Origin: Thiobacillus sp.
GTDB lineage: Bacteria > Pseudomonadota > Gammaproteobacteria > Burkholderiales > Thiobacillaceae
Assembly: GCA_018262815.1 (NCBI GenBank)
Contig: JADFDN010000006.1
Location: 1-47,766, forward strand
Direction: 5' to 3'
Length of the DNA stretch: 47,766 nt
Under the pieces are notes generated by a model. It was given only the letters and a program-made list of their open reading frames with translations, made no database searches and was not told the origin of the DNA. A program made the translations under genes and the position numbers. Every line of letters begins with the position of its first letter. Position 1 is the first letter of the stretch. Positions 22,236-29,971 of the stretch are shown piece by piece.

Positions 22236-24917
22236 TCATGCCGCCACCCGATTCCCGGCGATCAGCCGCTTCAGTTCCGGCACGCACGAGCCGCATTCGG
22301 TGCCGCATTTCAGCCCGGCCTGCAGCGTGGCCAGATCGGCGCCCGCTGCAATCGCGGCGACGATGTCGGGTTCGGCCACGTTCAGGCAGTTGCACACCAC
22401 GCGCCCCCGTCCGGCCCCGCCTGCCGGCGGCCGCGCCACCGGGGCCAGCATCCAGGCGCGCAGCGCGGCCGCCTCCATGCCTTCGACGATGACGTCACGC
22501 AGCCAGTCGAAGGCGGCGGTCTCGCCGGTGAGCCGCGCGGCGGTCACCTTGCCGCCATCCACCCGCACTTTCTTCGATATGCCGCGCAGCCCGTCCTGGT
22601 ATTGCATCACCGCGAGCGGATCGTCCAGTCCCAGTGCGGCGTCGAGTTCCGCCAGCAGGGATTCCGGCAGCGGCTGCGTGTGCGCCAGACGCAGCGTCAG
22701 CACGTCCCGGTCGCGCCCCGCCAGTCCGGCGGCCGCGAAGTCGCAGGCGCGCAGCAGCGGCTGCACGGCGTCGAGCAGCGCCGCACCGTCCCCCACCGCC
22801 AGCGCGGCCATATGCCAAGGCAGTTCGGCCTTCGCCACCTGTACCGCGGCGTGCTTGAGTTCGGGCTGCTTCGACACCGCGTCGAACACCGGCAGGGTCA
22901 GCGCGTTGATCCCGCGCCCGCCCATGAAGCGCGCGCCCCAGTGCATCGGCAGGAAGCACTGGCCGGGGCGTACGCTCTCGCTCGCCTCGACCGCGACGAC
23001 CACCTCGCCGCGCCGGCTTTTCACGCGCACCAGGTCGCCGGCTTTCAGCCGCCGCAATTCGAGGTCGCGCGCGTTCATCGCCAGCGCCGGCGTGTCGGCA
23101 TGGGCGAACAGTCGCGCCACGCGGCCGGTCCGGCTCATCGCGTGCCACTGGTCGCGCAGGCGTCCGGTGTTGAGATGCAAGGGATAGCGTGCATCGATCG
23201 CCTCGGCCACCGGCCGGTACGGCGCGGCATGGAAGCGCGCGCGGCCGCTGGCCGTCGGGTAGAGGCCGTCAGCATAGAGGCGCGCCTTGCCTGCCGTCTC
23301 GCCCTCGGGGAACGGCCATTGCTGCGGGCCGGCATCGAGCAGCGCATAGGAGAGCCCTGTGATGTCGAGGTCGCGCCCGCGCGTGGTCTCGCGGTGCTCG
23401 TCGAACACGGCTTCGGCGCTGGCGTAGGGAAACAGCCGCGCGCCCTTGTCCGGGTCGAGCCGCCGCGCGAAATCGCAGACGATGTTCCAGTCGGCGCGCG
23501 CCTCGCCCGGCGGCGGCACGGCGGCATGAATGCGCGAAATGCGGCGCTCGGAATTGGTCATCGTGCCTTCCTGCTCGCCCCAGCTGGCGGCGGGCAGCAG
23601 CACGTCGGCGAACGGCGCGGTTTCGGTGTCGGCAAAGGCTTCCTGCAGCACGACGCATTCGGCGGCCTGCAGTGCCTCGTGCACAAGATTCTGGTCGGGC
23701 AGCGACTGCGCGGGGTTGGTGCAGGCGATCCAGATCGCCTTGATCTCGCCGCGCCTCACCGCCTCGAACAGTTCCACCGCGGTCTTGCCCGGCGTTGCGG
23801 GCACGTCGTCCACGCCCCATAGCCGCGCGACTTCGGCGCGATGCTCGGGGTCGTTCATGTCGCGGTGCGCAGACATCAGGTTCGCCAGCCCCCCCACCTC
23901 GCGCCCGCCCATCGCGTTGGGCTGGCCGGTAAGCGAGAGCGGCGCGGCGCCGGGCTTGCCGATCTGCCCGGTGGCCAGGTGCAGGTTGATCAGGGCGGCA
24001 TTCTTGTCGACGCCGCAGCTCGATTGGTTCAGCCCCTGGCAATACAGCGACAGCGTCGGCCCGGCGGCGAACCAGCGCGCAGCCTGCACGATGTCGCCTG
24101 CCGCCACGCCGCAGATCGCCGCGGCCTTTTCCGGGGTGTAGTCGCGCACCCGGTCGCGCAGCGCTTCCCAGCCCTCGGTGTGGGCGGCGATCGTGGCGCG
24201 GTCGATCAATTCCTCCCACAGCATGACGTTGAGCATCGCGTGGAACAGCGCGACGTCAGTGCCGGGCAGGATGGCCAGATGCAGGTCGGCCTCGGCCGCG
24301 GTGTCGGTGCGACGCGGATCGACCACGACGAGCTTGAGCCCGGGGTTGGCCTTCCTCGCCGCCTCGATGCGGCGGAACAGGATGGGGTGCGCATAGGCCG
24401 TGTTCGAGCCGGCGATGAAAATCGTGCCGGCCGCCTCGATGTCGTCGTAGCAGCCCGGCGGAGAATCCGCCCCGAGGGTGGCCTTGTAGCCCGCCACGGC
24501 GGACGACATGCACAGGCGCGAATTGGTGTCGACGTTGTTGGTTCCGATCAGCCCCTTGGCGAGCTTGTTGAAGACGTAATACGCCTCGGTGGTGAGCTGG
24601 CCGGAAATGTAGAAGGCCACGGCGTCGGGGCCGTGTTCGTCGATGACCGCGCGGAACGTCCCGGCGGCATGATCGAGCGCCGCCTCCCAGCTGACGCGTT
24701 CGCGCTGCGATCCTCGCTCGGTCCGCAGCTCGGGAACCCGCGCGCGTCCGGACGCAGCCGCCGACAGATGCAGCGTCGCGCCCTTGGTGCACAGCTTGCC
24801 GCGGTTGGCCGGATGCGCAGGATCGCCGCGCACGCCGGTGATTTTCCCGGCGTCGGATTCGATCAGCACCCCGCAGCCGGTGCCGCAATAACAGCAGACA
24901 GATGAAACGACAGACAT
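22236..24917 (-). CDS. nasA: Assimilatory nitrate reductase catalytic subunit
   Basis: The 893-residue protein is a molybdopterin oxidoreductase. It has an N-terminal [4Fe-4S] site (C8, C11, C15 in VCCYCGTGCG and C43 in KLCTKG), the molybdenum cysteine near residue 133 (SRLCMSSAVAG) and a C-terminal BFD-like [2Fe-2S] domain from about residue 842 (CNCLNVAEPDI, CGTECGSCVPEL). There is no Tat signal, so it is cytoplasmic. It reduces nitrate to nitrite. The BFD tail is the electron entry site used with NasB/NasC diaphorases or ferredoxin. GAGGAG stands five bases before the ATG and a sigma-54 promoter lies just upstream. No separate NasB/NasC gene is present in the window apart from the flavoprotein fusion at 12628-14574. 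Confidence 0.95.
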   Translation of the reverse strand: MSVVSSVCCYCGTGCGVLIESDAGKITGVRGDPAHPANRGKLCTKGATLHLSAAASGRARVPELRTERGSQRERVSWEAALDHAAGTFRAVIDEHGPDAVAFYISGQLTTEAYYVFNKLAKGLIGTNNVDTNSRLCMSSAVAGYKATLGADSPPGCYDDIEAAGTIFIAGSNTAYAHPILFRRIEAARKANPGLKLVVVDPRRTDTAAEADLHLAILPGTDVALFHAMLNVMLWEELIDRATIAAHTEGWEALRDRVRDYTPEKAAAICGVAAGDIVQAARWFAAGPTLSLYCQGLNQSSCGVDKNAALINLHLATGQIGKPGAAPLSLTGQPNAMGGREVGGLANLMSAHRDMNDPEHRAEVARLWGVDDVPATPGKTAVELFEAVRRGEIKAIWIACTNPAQSLPDQNLVHEALQAAECVVLQEAFADTETAPFADVLLPAASWGEQEGTMTNSERRISRIHAAVPPPGEARADWNIVCDFARRLDPDKGARLFPYASAEAVFDEHRETTRGRDLDITGLSYALLDAGPQQWPFPEGETAGKARLYADGLYPTASGRARFHAAPYRPVAEAIDARYPLHLNTGRLRDQWHAMSRTGRVARLFAHADTPALAMNARDLELRRLKAGDLVRVKSRRGEVVVAVEASESVRPGQCFLPMHWGARFMGGRGINALTLPVFDAVSKQPELKHAAVQVAKAELPWHMAALAVGDGAALLDAVQPLLRACDFAAAGLAGRDRDVLTLRLAHTQPLPESLLAELDAALGLDDPLAVMQYQDGLRGISKKVRVDGGKVTAARLTGETAAFDWLRDVIVEGMEAAALRAWMLAPVARPPAGGAGRGRVVCNCLNVAEPDIVAAIAAGADLATLQAGLKCGTECGSCVPELKRLIAGNRVAA

Positions 24918-24940
24918 GATGGCTCCTCGCCCTGTCTGTC

Positions 24941-24956
24941 AGCAGGGTCTGTGCCA
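24941..24956 (-). promoter_or_regulatory. Sigma-54 promoter of nasA
   Basis: The minus strand reads TGGCACAGACCCTGCT, with correct GG-N10-GC spacing and one mismatch to TGGCAC-N5-TTGCW. The start would be near 24930, giving a 13-base leader that contains the ribosome-binding site. A GCACCAA half-site for NtrC is found around 25056-25062. Confidence 0.68.
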
Positions 24957-25001
24957 GGGCTGGTCAATCCAGTGAATTCAAGGGCTTGCCGGCATTGGCC
25001 T

Positions 25002-25025
25002 GGGCGCGCTCACAACAGCGCGCCC
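25002..25025 (-). terminator. GC-rich hairpin after the GGDEF gene
   Basis: GGGCGCGCT and AGCGCGCCC form a perfect 9-bp stem with a six-base loop about 50 bases after the GGDEF stop codon. There is no T run, so it may be a weak terminator or an mRNA end. Its hexaloop (GUUGUG) does not have A at position 1, so I do not count it as an ANTAR hairpin. Confidence 0.45.
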
Positions 25026-25075
25026 GACCGCAGTGCACGGACGGCACGGCGTGCTGCAATTTGGTGCGCCTTTGT

Positions 25076-26473
25076 TCAGGTCCGGTGCCGGGATGGATCC
25101 TTGTTTAGAAAGCCGGGCCTGGCACTCAGCCTGGACCGGTTGCCGCCGTCCTTTTTCGCGTCATACATCGCCTCGTCGGCATAGCGGATCAGCTGCTTGT
25201 AATCGTCGCTGTGCTCGGGATACAGCGCGACGCCGATGCTCGGCGAGATCTGCACGGTGTGGCCGGCCAGGTCGAAGGGCCGGCCCAGTGCAAGCCGGAT
25301 CTTGTCGGCAATCGACAAGGCCTGGTCCGGCTGGGCGACACCATTGAGCAGGACCAGAAACTCGTCACCGCCGACGCGCCCGACCGTGTCCGATTTGCGC
25401 ACGCATTCGCGGAGACGGCGGGCCGCCTCCTGCAGCAGGAGATCGCCGACGGGATGACCCAGGGTGTCGTTCACCTGTTTGAACCTGTCCAGATCGAGGT
25501 ACAGCAGGGCCAGCCGGGTCTGGTTCCGTTCGGCGAGATGCAGCGCGGTTTGCAGGCGGTCGTGGAACAGCTCGCGGTTGGGCAGATCGGTCAGCGGGTC
25601 GTGCTGCGCGATGTGCTGCAGCCAGACTTCCATCTGCTTGCGTTCGACCGCCGGCGCAATCTGGGCGGCGACGAACTGCAGCAGCTCGATGTCCTTTGGG
25701 GTGTAGCGCACCTCGGCACGATAGCTCTGCACCACGAGCGCGCCGACGACGCCCTTTTTTGCGTGGAGCGGGACGCCCAGCCAGTTCGACGCGCCCGGGC
25801 CGACGTCGGGCCGCCCCTGTCCGGCCAGCCCTCCATCGTCATCCGCTGCCGCCAGCAGGGGCTGTCCCGTGCGGATGACCTGCGCACTCAGCGCCGCCGA
25901 ATCCGCCTTTTGCGATGCGGGCGCCGGGTTGAATTCGTCGACGTGGTAGGGGAAGCTCAGTTCGTCCTTGCCTTCGTCGTAGAGCGCGACGAAGCAATTG
26001 GCGGCCGGCAACAGGCAGTCCAGGATGCGGTGAATCTGCTGAAACAGCACGGCCAGATCCTCGGCCGCATGCGCGGCGCCGGATATCTTGTAGAGTGCGG
26101 CCTGCATGGCGTCGGCTCGCTTGCGCTCCGTGATGTCCCGCGCCACGGCCACCCTCACCTGATCGGCCTCCGACCAGCGGGCCGTCCACATAATATGGAC
26201 GACCTGGCCGTCCTTGCGCACATAGCGGTTCTCGAAATGAAGCAGGGGCTGCCCCGCCACGACCTTGTCGGCAGCCTGCAGCGTGACCGCCCGGTCCTCG
26301 GCAAACACGAAGTCGATCATCGGCCTGCCGATCATTTCTTCCGGCGTGTAACCGAAAATCTGCTCGCACGCCGCGCTGACAAATACAAAGCGCCCCTGCA
26401 TGTCGACGACGCAGACGGCGTCGAGCAGCAGATCCATGATCCGGTCAGGAGGGGCGTAGCCGCTTGTGTTCAT
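25076..26473 (-). CDS. PAS-GAF-GGDEF diguanylate cyclase
   Basis: The 465-residue protein has a PAS domain (about 10-125, ending RVAVARDITERKRAD), a GAF domain (about 130-290) and a GGDEF domain (about 300-455). The active site RVGGDEFLVLL is intact and the product-inhibition site RKSD lies five residues before it, so a working, feedback-controlled cyclase making cyclic di-GMP is expected. No membrane segment or EAL domain is present. The GAF domain has no cysteine pattern that would name a ligand. The ATG was kept because it starts just before the PAS fold. It is divergent from hsp20 and has no visible operon partner. Confidence 0.92.
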   Translation of the reverse strand: MNTSGYAPPDRIMDLLLDAVCVVDMQGRFVFVSAACEQIFGYTPEEMIGRPMIDFVFAEDRAVTLQAADKVVAGQPLLHFENRYVRKDGQVVHIMWTARWSEADQVRVAVARDITERKRADAMQAALYKISGAAHAAEDLAVLFQQIHRILDCLLPAANCFVALYDEGKDELSFPYHVDEFNPAPASQKADSAALSAQVIRTGQPLLAAADDDGGLAGQGRPDVGPGASNWLGVPLHAKKGVVGALVVQSYRAEVRYTPKDIELLQFVAAQIAPAVERKQMEVWLQHIAQHDPLTDLPNRELFHDRLQTALHLAERNQTRLALLYLDLDRFKQVNDTLGHPVGDLLLQEAARRLRECVRKSDTVGRVGGDEFLVLLNGVAQPDQALSIADKIRLALGRPFDLAGHTVQISPSIGVALYPEHSDDYKQLIRYADEAMYDAKKDGGNRSRLSARPGFLNKDPSRHRT

Positions 26474-26676
26474 CTATTGATCTCTCGGCCCGTGGCCATG
26501 CCCGAGCCGCATGGCCACCCAGGGCAACCGGCCTATTCTAGCCCGCCGCGCCTCGAATCCGTAGCCGCGTGCCGTCAGGCACGGGTCTTGATTTATCCCC
26601 ATGCATACCTACATTGAAAACAGGGTCGCACTGCGACGAGTCCCAGTCTTCAACCTGTCATCGGGAGATACACATC

Positions 26677-27120
26677 ATGGCCAACCTCACGCGTTATGAC
26701 CCTTTCAGCCTCGCCCGCGTCGACCCGTTCGGCGACATCGATGATCTGCTCAAGGGGTTTTTCGTGCGGCCTGCGGTCTTCGAAGGCCAGCCGCAGATGC
26801 AGATCAAGATGGACCTGAAGGAAGACGACAATGCCTATACCGTGCATGCCGACATTCCCGGCGTGAAGAAAGAGGACATCCACGTCAGCATCGATGGCAA
26901 CCAGGTTTCGATCAGCGCCGAAATCAGAATGGAGAAAGAAGAGAAAGAGGGCGAAAAAGTGCTGCGTTCCGAGCGCTACAGCGGCAAGGTGGCGCGCAGC
27001 TTCACCCTGACGCACGATGTCGACGAATCCAAGGCTCAGGCGAAATACAGCGATGGCGTGCTGGAATTGACCCTACCCAAGAAAGCGGCGAGTTCGGCTA
27101 AAAAACTGGCGATCCAGTAA
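26677..27120 (+). CDS. Small heat-shock protein, Hsp20/alpha-crystallin family
   Basis: The 147-residue protein begins MANLTRYDPFSLARVDPFGD and has the alpha-crystallin domain with YTVHADIPGVKKEDIHVSI and SDGVLELTLPKKA. It acts as an ATP-independent holdase for unfolding proteins. The C-terminal anchoring motif is weak (KLAIQ). GGGAG lies nine bases before the ATG. The leader contains two small hairpins (26568-26583 and 26625-26637). I could not find a well-spaced sigma-32 promoter. A terminator follows at 27144. Confidence 0.93.
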   Translation: MANLTRYDPFSLARVDPFGDIDDLLKGFFVRPAVFEGQPQMQIKMDLKEDDNAYTVHADIPGVKKEDIHVSIDGNQVSISAEIRMEKEEKEGEKVLRSERYSGKVARSFTLTHDVDESKAQAKYSDGVLELTLPKKAASSAKKLAIQ

Positions 27121-27143
27121 GCCTGGCCTGCCCTTCCGGCTGA

Positions 27144-27176
27144 GGGCGGCTGCCTGTCAAGGGTAGCCGCCCTTTT
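27144..27176 (+). terminator. Terminator after hsp20
   Basis: GGGCGGCT (27144-27151) and AGCCGCCC (27165-27172) pair around a 13-base loop and are followed by TTTT. Confidence 0.85.
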
Positions 27177-27245
27177 CATGCCAACGTCCTGGATGCGCCG
27201 TACCCAGCCCAGCCGCCTGCCCCTCCCGTCCCTGATCGGATACCC

Positions 27246-28574
27246 ATGGAAATCCTGCTCTTGACCGCACTGATCGTGCTGAACGGCGTATTCGCCATGT
27301 CGGAAATCGCGCTGGTGACGGCGCGGCGCGCCCGCCTGGCCCGGCTGTCCGAGCAGGGCGATGCCGCCGCCACCGTGGCTCTGCGTCTGCATGACGAGCC
27401 GACCCGCTTGCTGTCGACGGTGCAGGTCGGCATCACCTCGATCGGCATCCTCAACGGCATCATCGGCGAGGCCGTGCTGGCCGAGCCGCTTGCGCTGTGG
27501 CTGCAGTCGCTGGGCGTGGAAGCCGAGGCCGGAGGCTTCGCAGCGACTGCGCTGGTGGTCATCGTCATCACCTATGTATCGATCGTGATCGGCGAGCTGG
27601 TTCCCAAGCGCATCGCACAGTTCAATCCCGAGGGCATTGCACGGCGCGTCGCACGCCCGATGAATTGGCTGGCGATTCTGGCGCGGCCGTTCGTTCGCCT
27701 GCTGTCGGTGTCGACCGACGCGCTGCTGCGTCTGATGAGCAAGCAGGCCAGCACCCAGGCCGATGTGATCGAAGAAGAAATCCACGCGCTGCTGGAAGAG
27801 GGCTCGGAATCCGGCGTGATCGAGCAGCAGGAACGCGAGATGGTACGCAACGTGTTCCGCCTCGACGAGCGGCATATCCACTCGCTGATGGTTCCGCGCG
27901 CCGACATCGTCTATCTGGATACCACCCTGCCGCTGGAGGACAACCTGCGCCGCGTGGCCGAATCGGAGCACTCGCGCTTTCCGGTCTGCAAGGACGGCCT
28001 CGACGAGGTGCTCGGCATCGTCAGCGCCAAGCAGCTGTTCACCCAGACGCTGCAGGGCGGCCGTCCCGACCTCGACGCGCAGCTGATGCCGGCGGTCTAC
28101 GTGCCGGAAAGCCTGACCGGCATGGACCTGCTGGAACAGTTCCGCGCGTCCGACGCACACATGGTGCTGGTGATCGACGAATACGGCGAGATCAACGGGC
28201 TGGTCACCATGCAGGACGTGCTGGAGGCCGTTACCGGGGAATTCATGCCGCGCAATCTGGCCGAGGCCTGGGCGGTGCAGCGCGAAGACGGTTCCTGGCT
28301 GCTCGACGGCCTGATCCCGATCCCCGAACTGAAGGACCGGCTGGAGCTGAAAAGCGTGCCGGAGGAAGATCGCGGCCGTTACCACACGCTGAGCGGGCTG
28401 GTGATGTGGCTGTCAGGACGACTGCCGCAGACCGGCGACGTGCTGGTCTGGGAAAACTGGCGCCTGGAAGTCGTCGACCTTGACGGCAAGCGCATCGATA
28501 AGGTGCTCGCCACACAACTGCCATCCCCTGAGGAGTTGCCGCCCGGCCACGCTGCGGCTGCCGGGGACGGCTGA
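27246..28574 (+). CDS. CNNM/CBS-domain membrane protein (HlyC/CorC family)
   Basis: The 442-residue protein has an N-terminal DUF21/CNNM membrane domain with about three to four helices (MEILLLTALIVLNGVFAMSE, then YVSIVIGELVPKRIAQFNPE). A pair of CBS domains follows (VPRADIVYLDTT, and VIDEYGEINGLVTMQDVLEA), then a CorC/HlyC domain that begins AEAWAVQREDGSWLLDG. Relatives are magnesium/cobalt efflux or transport-modulating proteins; the old name hemolysin is misleading. It starts 125 bases after hsp20, beyond its terminator, so it has its own promoter. The length is normal for the family. Confidence 0.92.
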   Translation: MEILLLTALIVLNGVFAMSEIALVTARRARLARLSEQGDAAATVALRLHDEPTRLLSTVQVGITSIGILNGIIGEAVLAEPLALWLQSLGVEAEAGGFAATALVVIVITYVSIVIGELVPKRIAQFNPEGIARRVARPMNWLAILARPFVRLLSVSTDALLRLMSKQASTQADVIEEEIHALLEEGSESGVIEQQEREMVRNVFRLDERHIHSLMVPRADIVYLDTTLPLEDNLRRVAESEHSRFPVCKDGLDEVLGIVSAKQLFTQTLQGGRPDLDAQLMPAVYVPESLTGMDLLEQFRASDAHMVLVIDEYGEINGLVTMQDVLEAVTGEFMPRNLAEAWAVQREDGSWLLDGLIPIPELKDRLELKSVPEEDRGRYHTLSGLVMWLSGRLPQTGDVLVWENWRLEVVDLDGKRIDKVLATQLPSPEELPPGHAAAAGDG

Positions 28575-28765
28575 TTGATTTTTCGCATGGGAATTCATGA
28601 AAACGATGTGATATATAGCTGCCGGCCTGATCGGTCCGCCCGGCCTCCGACCACGGCACAAGCGCCCGGCGAGACGTGCATTGTTCAAAAAAGCGAAGAA
28701 TGGAATTTGATGGTCCCAGGTAACCGACTGCACGATGATGTCCCACCGCGCGAGGACGTCATCCG

Positions 28766-29470
28766 ATGAAACCGAATTGCACCAACCCCGAGTGGATCGG
28801 CCGCTCGAAATGTGTGGCTTGCGACGTCCGCAATTTCGTCCTGTTCGCCGGCCTGTCCGTGAACGAACTGAACACGATCCTGCAACCGATCGACAACCTG
28901 CATGTGCCGCAGCATTCAGCGCTGTACGAACAAGGTGACCCGGCGCCGCATCTCTTCACCGTGCGGAGCGGGCTCGTCAAGCTCAAGGTCGACCTGCCTA
29001 ACGGCGGGCAGCGCATCGTGCGCCTGCTGCGACCGGGCGACGTGGCGGGCCTGGAAACCCTGGTGGGGGAACGCTACCACCACACCGCGATCGCCCTGCA
29101 CGACGCCGATGTCTGCCGCATTCCGCGTGAAGTGGTGCTGCATCTGGACCGCACCAGCCCGGCCGTGCATCAGGCGTTGCTGCAGCGCTGGCAGCGCTCG
29201 GTCGATCAAGCCGATCATTTCATTACCGCGCTCTCGACCGGCCCGGCCGAATCACGCATGGCCCGGCTGCTGCTCACGCTCGGCTGTGCCAACGCCGGCG
29301 TGGAGTTTGTGATGCCCGGCCGCGAGGACATGGGCGCGCTGCTCGGGATCACCACCGAAACCGCCAGCCGCATCATGGCCGAGTTCAGACGGCGCGGTCT
29401 GGTTCATATGGAAAAAGGTACCTACGTCGATTGCAACCACGACGGTCTGACTCGTCTCGCTTCCGCCTAG
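28766..29470 (+). CDS. FNR-like transcription regulator of the Crp/Fnr family
   Basis: The 234-residue protein has an effector domain with C5, C16, C19 and C117, then a helix-turn-helix (EDMGALLGITTETASRIMAE). The recognition helix keeps E-x-x-S-R, which in FNR reads TTGAT-N4-ATCAA. The cysteine layout C-x10-C-x2-C plus C117 resembles the four ligands of FNR, but the first spacing differs from that of E. coli, so an oxygen-labile [4Fe-4S] cluster is likely, not proven. GAGGA lies nine bases before the ATG. An FNR-type palindrome stands 31 bases after its stop, before the outer-membrane protein genes. Confidence 0.85.
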   Translation: MKPNCTNPEWIGRSKCVACDVRNFVLFAGLSVNELNTILQPIDNLHVPQHSALYEQGDPAPHLFTVRSGLVKLKVDLPNGGQRIVRLLRPGDVAGLETLVGERYHHTAIALHDADVCRIPREVVLHLDRTSPAVHQALLQRWQRSVDQADHFITALSTGPAESRMARLLLTLGCANAGVEFVMPGREDMGALLGITTETASRIMAEFRRRGLVHMEKGTYVDCNHDGLTRLASA

Positions 29471-29500
29471 ACCGCGTTGCGTAATAGTCACAGTGTCTTA

Positions 29501-29514
29501 TTGACAAAAATCAA
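29501..29514. promoter_or_regulatory. FNR-type palindrome upstream of the truncated duplicate and the triple-barrel gene
   Basis: TTGACAAAAATCAA matches TTGAT-N4-ATCAA at nine of ten bases. TAACAT at 29543-29548 could be the -10 element; the box would then be centred near -47. It lies in the gap right after the FNR-like gene. Confidence 0.6.
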
Positions 29515-29618
29515 TCGCTTCTCCGCTCCCCAAAAAATCTCGTAACATCAGACCCACAATTAATTCTTACAACCAGAACTCAAATAAGAAGGCGGGTCAT
29601 CCGTCTGCGGAGAATTTC

Positions 29619-29732
29619 ATGAAGTTCGCTTTGACTCCCCTTGCCGCGTGCTTGGCGGCTGCGTTTGGCCTGGCGCCCCTGAACGTCCTGGCTGCCCAGA
29701 CCGAGGGCGCACCCCTGACGCCTGCATCTTGA
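29619..29732 (+). pseudogene. Truncated duplicate of the triple-barrel gene's start
   Basis: The 37-residue frame begins MKFALTPLAACLAAAFGLAP and is nearly the same as the signal peptide of the next gene (MKFALKPLAACMAASFGLAT). The bases before the start codons also agree (AAATAAGAAGGCGG against AAATAAAGGCGG, each followed by GCGGAGAA). The frame stops right after the signal peptide. In the same frame, 29844-29929 reads FNPLFKYGFSYQAAANRAGT, which looks like protein-coding sequence. I read the whole as the remains of a duplicated outer-membrane protein gene with most of its body deleted. A short secreted peptide remains possible. Confidence 0.6.
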
Positions 29733-29971
29733 ACTGGCCTCTCGCGCATCTGGCGGGCATGTCGACTGTTGCCGCTTCGACACGGCCGAGGGTATTCCGT
29801 CAGCCCTTTCGTCCGCTGGCATCGCTCTGCTCAAACACAGAATTTCAACCCATTGTTCAAGTATGGCTTTTCATACCAGGCCGCCGCGAACCGGGCTGGA
29901 ACAGACTTTGCTCAAATAGACAAATAGAGTTGAACACTAAATAAAGGCGGATTACCGCCGCGGAGAACTCA

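Noticed and set aside
25002-25025. Hairpin upstream of nasA considered as an ANTAR hairpin
   Set aside because: Its hexaloop GUUGUG lacks A at position 1. No second hairpin or terminator follows, and the nasA promoter lies downstream of it.
25050-25067. Second sigma-54-like sequence upstream of nasA (GGCGCACCAAATTGC)
   Set aside because: The distance between GG and GC is eleven bases instead of ten. The element at 24941-24956 has correct spacing and position.
26581-26676. Sigma-32 promoter before hsp20 (CCCCAT and TTGAAAA sequences)
   Set aside because: The two sequences are in the wrong order or at the wrong distance for a sigma-32 promoter (13-15 bases between -35 and -10).
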